From positions 1-9,063 of the forward strand of contig DAOWAG010000032.1 in assembly GCA_030634715.1 (NCBI GenBank): a stretch of DNA of 9,063 bases. The letters run 5' to 3'. The DNA is from Candidatus Aegiribacteria sp. (lineage in GTDB: Bacteria > Fermentibacterota > Fermentibacteria > Fermentibacterales > Fermentibacteraceae). Within the stretch, counting starts at the first letter, position 1; each line of letters opens with the position of its first letter. The notes beneath the pieces were generated by a model, which ran no database searches, had not been told where the DNA came from, and worked only from the letters and a program-made list of their open reading frames with translations. Below are positions 4,467 through 9,063 of the stretch, one piece after another. The position numbers and the translations under genes were made by a program.

Positions 4467-7400
4467 ATGATAAGAAAAGTCGTCGAAATCTGCCTGAGGA
4501 ATCCTGCCGCGGTGATCATGATAGCCGCGCTGGCAGGCGGTACCGGCATATGGGCACTGAGAACAGTCCCCATTGACGCCTTCCCTGATATATCTGAAAA
4601 TCAGGTTATCGTATCGACACAATGGGCGGGAAGAAGCCCGGATGATGTTCAGGACCAGATAACATATCCCCTCACAGTTGAACTTCAGGGCATTCCCGGC
4701 GTCAAACAGGTTAGAGGTATGTCCGGATTCGGGTTCAGCCGGATATATATTGTTTTTGAGGACAAAATAGATTTTTACTGGGCAAGAACACGTGTTCTCG
4801 AGCGTCTGGGAGGTCTTGCTGATCTTCTGCCTGATGACGCATTGCCTGAACTGGGCCCAGACGCCACACCTCTCGGGCAGATATACTGGTATACTGTCGA
4901 AGGTCCTCAGGATCTAGGGACACTTCGGACAATACAGGATTACACAATAAGATATGCTCTTCAGAGTGTTCCCGGAGTTTCCGAAGTCTCAAGCATCGGT
5001 GGATATGTAAAAGAATATCAGGTTGATGTCGATCCGAATCTTCTCTTCAATTTCGAAATAGACATTCAGCAGGTAATGGAAGCAATCTCCAGATCGAATA
5101 TTGATATCGGTGCAAGGACTATTGAGGCCTCCGGTATGGAGTATGTAGTCAGGGGTACAGGCTTCCTGAATGGGATCGAGGACCTCGAGCAGGTACTAGT
5201 CACCAGCAGAGATGGAATCCCTGTCATGCTTGGCGACATCTCTACTATCAATATCGGCCCGGCGTTTCGAAGAGGTGCACTTGCCGATCATAACAGTGAG
5301 ATCGTTGGAGGGATTGTCGTCATGAGAAAAGACGCTAATCCTGTAAGAGTAATCGATGCTGTGGAAGAAAGACTGACGGAAATCGCGCCTGCTCTTCCAG
5401 AAGGTGTAACCATCACGCCTTATTACGATCGAAGAGAACTCGTACTTGAGACAGTTGGAACTCTCTCTGGTGTCATCATAATGGAAATGCTGATTACACT
5501 GATAGTAATTCTGATTTTTCTGGTTCACCTGAGAAGCTCTCTTATCGTAACCTCCAGCTTGCCCTATGCTGTTCTGCTCTGTTTCGCAGCTATGAAAGTT
5601 CTTGGTATCTCAGCTAATATCATGAGCTTCGCCGGGATAGCAATCGCAATCGGTACATTGGTTGATATGGGTATAGTAGTAACGGAGAATATCCACCTTG
5701 CTCTTTCTCAAAAGAACGGCAGTAGTACACTTGTGAGCATACGTGATGCGGTCGCAGAAGTGGCTCCAGCAATTCTTACATCACTTGCGACAACAGTGAT
5801 AAGTTTCATACCAGTTTTCTTCCTGTCAGGGCAGAGCGGAAGACTCTTCATCCCTCTTGCCTGGACCAAAACCCTTGTCCTGACTGCGGCAGGAATTGTA
5901 GCAATCACACTTATACCGGTATTATCCTCTATTTTCATCGCGAAGGAACCGGGCGAGCGAAGGCGAGTGAGAATACTTCTAGCGATACTGGGAGCAAGCG
6001 CTCTCGCGGCCTGGACGGCATGGTCTCTCGGTCCGCCTTCCTGGTTCCCTGTTCAGAGGTGGCTTCTCTCTACACTGGTTTTCGCAGGATCGGGATCTCT
6101 CTTCTGGCACCTGGCTGGCGAACACCTGCAAACAGAGAAGCAGGAGAGGGTTACACATTTGATAACATCAATATACGAACCGGTATTAAGATGGTGCCTT
6201 ACTCATCGCAGAACCTTCCTGTTTATCCCATTCCTCATTATTCTGGCGGGGTTTTTATCAGTAACAGGAGCAAAGGTTTTCCTTAACCGGCTTGATTCAA
6301 TCGGATTCAGATCGGATGAGTTCAGACTTACAGCGTTGCTGAAAGACCTGTTCCCTGGTATCGGAAGCGAGTTCATGCCGCCTCTGGATGAGGGAAGCTT
6401 CCTTTTCATGCCTTCACTCCTTAATCAGGCAAGCCTCGGAAAAACAGTTGAGACAATGATCTCTCAAAATGAAATGATTGCTGACATTCCAGAAGTTTCT
6501 CGAGTAGTCGGTAAAGCAGGCAGGGCTGATTCACCTCTTGATCCAGCACCTGCAGGTATGATCGAGACTGTGATAACCCTTCAGCCTAAGAATCAGTGGA
6601 GAGAGGGAATTACATCGAGTGATATTCTGGATGAACTGCGAGAAGTCACATCGATGCCTGGCATAGCGCCTTCCTGGCTGCAACCTATAGAGACTAGAAT
6701 AGTTATGCTTCAGTCAGGGATAAGAACGAACATCGGGTGTGAGATTCATGGCTCCGATTATCTGGAAATCGAGCGAATTGCTCTTGAGATCGAAGGAATC
6801 ATCGCTGAGATTCCGGGTGCAACTGACGTTTCAGCCCTCAGAACCGGTCGAAGACCTTACATTGAGTTCAGTGTGGACAGAGATGCGGCTGCAAGGTATG
6901 GCGTATCAATTGAACGGATTCAGGAAACAATAGCAGCTGCCATAGGTGGAGTAGACGCGACAACTGTGCTTTCCGGTAGAGAAAGAATTGATGTCCGTCT
7001 TCGATATTCCAGAGATTTCAGGAACGAGATATCGGATCTCGGCAGAATATTCGTGCGAACTATGTCCGGCTCTATGATCCCGGTTTCCCTGGTCGCCAGT
7101 ATAGAAACTGTTACCGGTCCTGCGATGATAAGATCAGTCGATGGTGAACTTGTCGGCTATGTCATGCTCAGCGCAGAGGGCAGGGATGAGGGTGGGCTTG
7201 TTGGGGAAGCGGACAGAATCCTCAGAGACATAATTAGATCAGAGGCTTCACTCTCACCTTTGGAGAGGACGATTAATCTTCCCGACGGCTACTATTTCAG
7301 ATGGGTTGGAAGCTATCTGAATCAGATGGAGGCTAAGAGAAGGTTCAGTCTGCTCATCCCGATATGTCTGGCACTGATATTCGGGATTATGTATCTGCAA

Positions 7401-7922
7401 TTCAAAACTTTTGCGGTCCCAGTGATAATATTCCTCGGAGCAGTTCCGCTTGCGATCGCGGGGGGACTCCTCTTCATGCAGATATGGCCCTTTCTTCAGG
7501 ATTCTCTCTACGGTGTGGGGATAATGGCTTCACCATCGGATGGACCGGTCTATCTCACAGTCGCTGTCGTGGTTGGGTTCATAGCTCTCCTCGGTATCTG
7601 TGTGGATGACGGGGTTCTCATGACTACATACATCAATCAACTGATTAAAATAGAGAGACCCTCCTCAAAACGAGAATTGAGAGAACTTGTCCTCACTGCA
7701 GGAAAGCGACGCATTCGCCCCGCGGTGATGACAACAGTAACAACACTTATCGCTCTAATTCCAGTAATCCTGGTTTCAGGAAGAGGTTCGGAACTGTCCA
7801 GACCGATGGCTCTCCCGGTATTCGGGGGAATGTTGATAGAGTTCATGACTATGCTTATCGTACCGGTTGTCTACAGCTGGTGGCTCGAAAGGAAATTCAG
7901 TGGAAACATACAGAAATCATAG
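4467..7922 (+). CDS. cusA: CusA/CzcA-family heavy-metal RND efflux pump, probably Cu(I)/Ag(I)
   Basis: This 1151-residue inner-membrane proton/metal antiporter has the HME-RND opening: TM1 (about 14-32), AFPDISENQVIV (38-49), GRSPDDVQDQITYPL (55-69) and FGFSRIYIVFED (88-99). TM4 holds AIGTLVDMGIVVTEN (394-408) with D400 and E407, the pair equivalent to CusA D405 and E412. Ala394 stands where divalent-cation CzcA pumps have an extra Asp. Periplasmic metal-site methionines M648, M698 and M747 match CusA M573, M623 and M672 with identical spacing (50 and 49), supporting Cu(I)/Ag(I). The protein is about 100 residues longer than E. coli CusA: roughly 80 extra lie between TM4 and M648, including two probable extra membrane segments (about 502-520 and 531-549), and more lie at 1005-1030. 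CVDDGV (1045-1050) replaces AAEFGV. ATG 4467 has only a distant GGAG (4451-4454), so translation is probably coupled to the adaptor gene. Confidence 0.93.
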   Translation: MIRKVVEICLRNPAAVIMIAALAGGTGIWALRTVPIDAFPDISENQVIVSTQWAGRSPDDVQDQITYPLTVELQGIPGVKQVRGMSGFGFSRIYIVFEDKIDFYWARTRVLERLGGLADLLPDDALPELGPDATPLGQIYWYTVEGPQDLGTLRTIQDYTIRYALQSVPGVSEVSSIGGYVKEYQVDVDPNLLFNFEIDIQQVMEAISRSNIDIGARTIEASGMEYVVRGTGFLNGIEDLEQVLVTSRDGIPVMLGDISTINIGPAFRRGALADHNSEIVGGIVVMRKDANPVRVIDAVEERLTEIAPALPEGVTITPYYDRRELVLETVGTLSGVIIMEMLITLIVILIFLVHLRSSLIVTSSLPYAVLLCFAAMKVLGISANIMSFAGIAIAIGTLVDMGIVVTENIHLALSQKNGSSTLVSIRDAVAEVAPAILTSLATTVISFIPVFFLSGQSGRLFIPLAWTKTLVLTAAGIVAITLIPVLSSIFIAKEPGERRRVRILLAILGASALAAWTAWSLGPPSWFPVQRWLLSTLVFAGSGSLFWHLAGEHLQTEKQERVTHLITSIYEPVLRWCLTHRRTFLFIPFLIILAGFLSVTGAKVFLNRLDSIGFRSDEFRLTALLKDLFPGIGSEFMPPLDEGSFLFMPSLLNQASLGKTVETMISQNEMIADIPEVSRVVGKAGRADSPLDPAPAGMIETVITLQPKNQWREGITSSDILDELREVTSMPGIAPSWLQPIETRIVMLQSGIRTNIGCEIHGSDYLEIERIALEIEGIIAEIPGATDVSALRTGRRPYIEFSVDRDAAARYGVSIERIQETIAAAIGGVDATTVLSGRERIDVRLRYSRDFRNEISDLGRIFVRTMSGSMIPVSLVASIETVTGPAMIRSVDGELVGYVMLSAEGRDEGGLVGEADRILRDIIRSEASLSPLERTINLPDGYYFRWVGSYLNQMEAKRRFSLLIPICLALIFGIMYLQFKTFAVPVIIFLGAVPLAIAGGLLFMQIWPFLQDSLYGVGIMASPSDGPVYLTVAVVVGFIALLGICVDDGVLMTTYINQLIKIERPSSKRELRELVLTAGKRRIRPAVMTTVTTLIALIPVILVSGRGSELSRPMALPVFGGMLIEFMTMLIVPVVYSWWLERKFSGNIQKS
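7888..7893 (+). promoter_or_regulatory. Ribosome-binding site deciding the start of the MOSC gene
   Basis: AAAGGA lies 6 nt upstream of GTG 7900, inside the end of the pump gene. It favours GTG 7900 over the upstream in-frame TTG at 7867, which has no purine-rich site at suitable spacing and would add residues unlike other MOSC N-termini. Confidence 0.6.
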
Positions 7923-8370
7923 AATAGACATAGTCGTACTGACAGTGAACATTTCCCTGCATAAGGGAACAGCAAAGAAGCCTGTACCCGAAATAGAAAT
8001 AGATACAGAGGGAGTGATTGGAGACACTCATCGGGGTACAGCTGGACGGAATGTGAGCCTCCTGGATAGAGAACTCATCGATGATCTTACATCTGCATCC
8101 GGGATTGAAAGAATTCCAGATGGCGGAATGGGAGAGAACATTACGTGCAGGATCAGTGGCAAGAATATTCCACAAGTAGGTGACAGGATACGAATAAATG
8201 ATGTTCTCATGCATGTTGAAAAGATCGGCAAGGATTGCCACGGAGATGGCTGCGCTATCTTCAGGAGACTCGGCAAGTGTGTCATGCCCTCTGCAGGGAT
8301 ATTTTGCTCAGTGATCAGAGGTGGAAAAATCGAACCGGGCATGATCGGTGAACTTATACGGGAGATCTAA
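7900..8370 (+). CDS. Stand-alone MOSC-domain protein
   Basis: From GTG 7900 the protein has 156 residues, a usual size for single-domain MOSC proteins. The match runs its full length: VVLTVNISLHKGTAKKPV (12-29), GVIGDTHRGTAGRNVSLLD (38-56), GGMGENIT (75-82), and the C-terminal KIGKDCHGDGCAIFRRLGKC (108-127) followed by VMPSAGIFCSVIRGG (128-142). Cysteines 113, 118 and 127 lie in the block where the conserved MOSC cysteine sits. MOSC domains act in sulfur transfer to metals, notably at the molybdenum cofactor; this short type often accompanies MoaB/MoaC-type genes, none of which is visible here. It is soluble and probably cytoplasmic. It overlaps the pump gene by 23 nt, so it is cotranscribed and possibly coupled. 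A role in metal or sulfur handling alongside efflux is a guess; the domain call is firm. Confidence 0.87.
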   Translation: METYRNHRIDIVVLTVNISLHKGTAKKPVPEIEIDTEGVIGDTHRGTAGRNVSLLDRELIDDLTSASGIERIPDGGMGENITCRISGKNIPQVGDRIRINDVLMHVEKIGKDCHGDGCAIFRRLGKCVMPSAGIFCSVIRGGKIEPGMIGELIREI

Positions 8371-8605
8371 CCTAAAATAGAGATCCACGACAGCAATAAA
8401 TTTCCGATCAATCCCCATCAAATAACGCAGATATGGAAGATTGAATGAGCAGTTGGCTTTCCCGGCCAAAATGACGATAATCCAGTTTGCATTGCAGGCT
8501 CAGGTAAGACCGAAGAAGAGAAAGAATACATATAAACCTCACACGGGCTTCTCAGCAGAGACGCCTGGATGAGAAGAAGGAAGTAGCTTATCTGAAGGAT
8601 TCATT
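8371..8605. other. Non-coding stretch between the MOSC and glycosyltransferase genes
   Basis: I see no gene, RNA gene or clear terminator in these 235 bases. There are two weak inverted repeats: TTGGC (8453-8457) with GCCAA (8465-8469) around a 7-nt loop, and CTTCTCA (8548-8554) with TGAGAAG (8570-8576) around a 15-nt loop. Neither is followed by a T-tract. An AT-rich motif ATATAA near 8530 could be a -10 element for the downstream gene but lacks a good -35. A 33-codon open frame (8471-8572) has no recognisable product. Confidence 0.5.
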
Positions 8606-8940
8606 ATGCTGTCGTTCGAAGAAAATAGACACCGGATCCTGATCCTTGTTCTCTTCGGGATCTCGTTGCTGACAAGACTTCTATTCCTTGGTGGTAAAAG
8701 CCTCTGGATAGACGAATGTTTTGCATGGGGTGCGGTTCGCCAGAGCTGGATAGACTTGCCCTCCCTGGTGGCTTCCGGTACACCTCACCCGCCTCTGGCT
8801 TTCATTATTATGAAGATATCTACACTGCTGGCAGGAGAAAGCGAGTTTGGCTTGAGACTGCTTGTGGCGGTTGCTGGTGCTTCCGCTGTTATCCCCGTTT
8901 TCAAACTGACCTCTAGAAGAACAACTATTCGTGGTGGGTT
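8606..8940 (+). CDS. GT-C membrane glycosyltransferase (family 39/ArnT-like), truncated N-terminus
   Basis: ATG 8606 follows AAGGA (8595-8599) at 6-nt spacing. The N-terminus reads as the start of a polyprenyl-phosphate-dependent sugar transferase: TM1 (about 11-28), then KSLWIDECFAWG (31-42) with the Asp-Glu pair (D36, E37) typical of the first external loop in this superfamily, TPHPPLAFIIMK (59-70), and SEFGLRLLVAVAGASAVIPV (79-98) as the following membrane segment. After about residue 105 the resemblance stops. The frame stays open to the window end, but the later residues are unlike a GT-C membrane protein, and the same DNA in the +1 codon register (8917 onward) encodes part of an acyl-CoA synthetase. 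The gene is therefore broken or artificially joined, and the true protein would be several hundred residues long. The end given here is approximate. Confidence 0.72.
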
Positions 8941-9063
8941 CTGGACCGGAATGGTCTCGAACTACCCGTTGGGGAAGTTGGTGAAATCGTTGCCTCGGGT
9001 GATAATATCATGCAGGGCTACTGGCGCAACCCTGAAGCTACAGCAGAAGTATCGAGTCAACAT
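8917..9063 (+). pseudogene. Internal fragment of an AMP-forming acyl-CoA synthetase/ligase
   Basis: The codon series 8917-9063 is open and includes VLDRNGLELPVGE, then GEVGEIVASGDNIMQGYW and RNPEATAEV. This is the conserved block before the hinge of ANL-superfamily adenylating enzymes, close to the usual GEIvvrGpnvMkGYwnnPeaTae pattern. An in-frame TAG at 8914-8916 and the absence of a start or ribosome-binding site show that it cannot be expressed as it stands. It is in a different frame from the glycosyltransferase N-terminus just before it and runs off the window edge. Either a rearrangement fused the two genes, or the contig end was misassembled. Confidence 0.7.

Noticed and set aside
7867..7899. 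TTG 7867 as start of the MOSC gene
   Set aside because: It has no ribosome-binding site, would overlap the pump gene by 56 nt, and adds a Gly/Ser-rich stretch that is the pump's C-terminus read in another frame; GTG 7900 has AAAGGA at 6-nt spacing.
8471..8572. 33-codon open frame in the gap before the glycosyltransferase
   Set aside because: It is short, has no ribosome-binding site, and its basic, low-information product matches no family I know.
8716..8916. 66-codon plus-strand open frame inside the glycosyltransferase
   Set aside because: It lies in an alternative frame of a recognisable GT-C N-terminus, has no ribosome-binding site and shows no homology that I recognise.
1..9063. CRISPR arrays, tRNA/rRNA genes, insertion sequences
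   Set aside because: No regularly spaced repeats, cloverleaf-like or rRNA-like segments, transposase motifs or terminal inverted repeats were found on either strand by eye.

Overview
The window looks like a piece of chromosome, or a metagenome contig, from a diderm (Gram-negative-type) bacterium. It encodes an outer-membrane channel, a periplasmic adaptor and an inner-membrane RND pump. An Fe-S-type Rrf2 regulator and a ferredoxin-like protein suggest an anaerobic or microaerophilic lifestyle. Base composition is moderate (judged by eye, high 40s % GC), arginine is often AGA/AGG, and GTG and even CTG appear as starts. The lineage cannot be fixed from the sequence; an uncultured anaerobic phylum is only a guess.

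Layout, all genes on the + strand: (1) 1-123 is a compact divergent control region. It holds a consensus sigma-70 promoter on each strand, each overlaid by an imperfect dyad built on a shared 12-bp half-site. (2) 124-1282 is a two-gene operon: an Rrf2-family regulator followed, with an 8-nt overlap, by a cysteine-rich 4Fe-4S protein. (3) 1413-7922 is a tightly packed heavy-metal efflux operon: TolC-family outer-membrane factor, small membrane-anchored YHS/TRASH-like Cys-rich protein, CusB-type adaptor carrying a heavy-metal-binding domain, and a CusA/CzcA-type RND pump. A stand-alone MOSC-domain protein (7900-8370) overlaps the pump gene by 23 nt. (4) 8371-8605 is non-coding. (5) 8606 to the end starts as a GT-C (family 39-like) membrane glycosyltransferase. 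Near 8917-8944 it gives way to a fragment of an AMP-forming acyl-CoA synthetase in another reading frame, so this edge is either a real rearrangement or an assembly chimera.

How the genes may work together: the pump keeps the three-methionine periplasmic metal site known from E. coli CusA, with identical spacing, and lacks the extra Asp of the divalent-cation CzcA signature. Cu(I)/Ag(I) is therefore the best substrate guess. The YHS-like protein sits where a CusF-type metallochaperone would be expected and may hand metal to the adaptor or pump. The Rrf2 regulator probably represses its own operon and an unseen divergent gene to the left; any link between it and the metal efflux operon is only positional.
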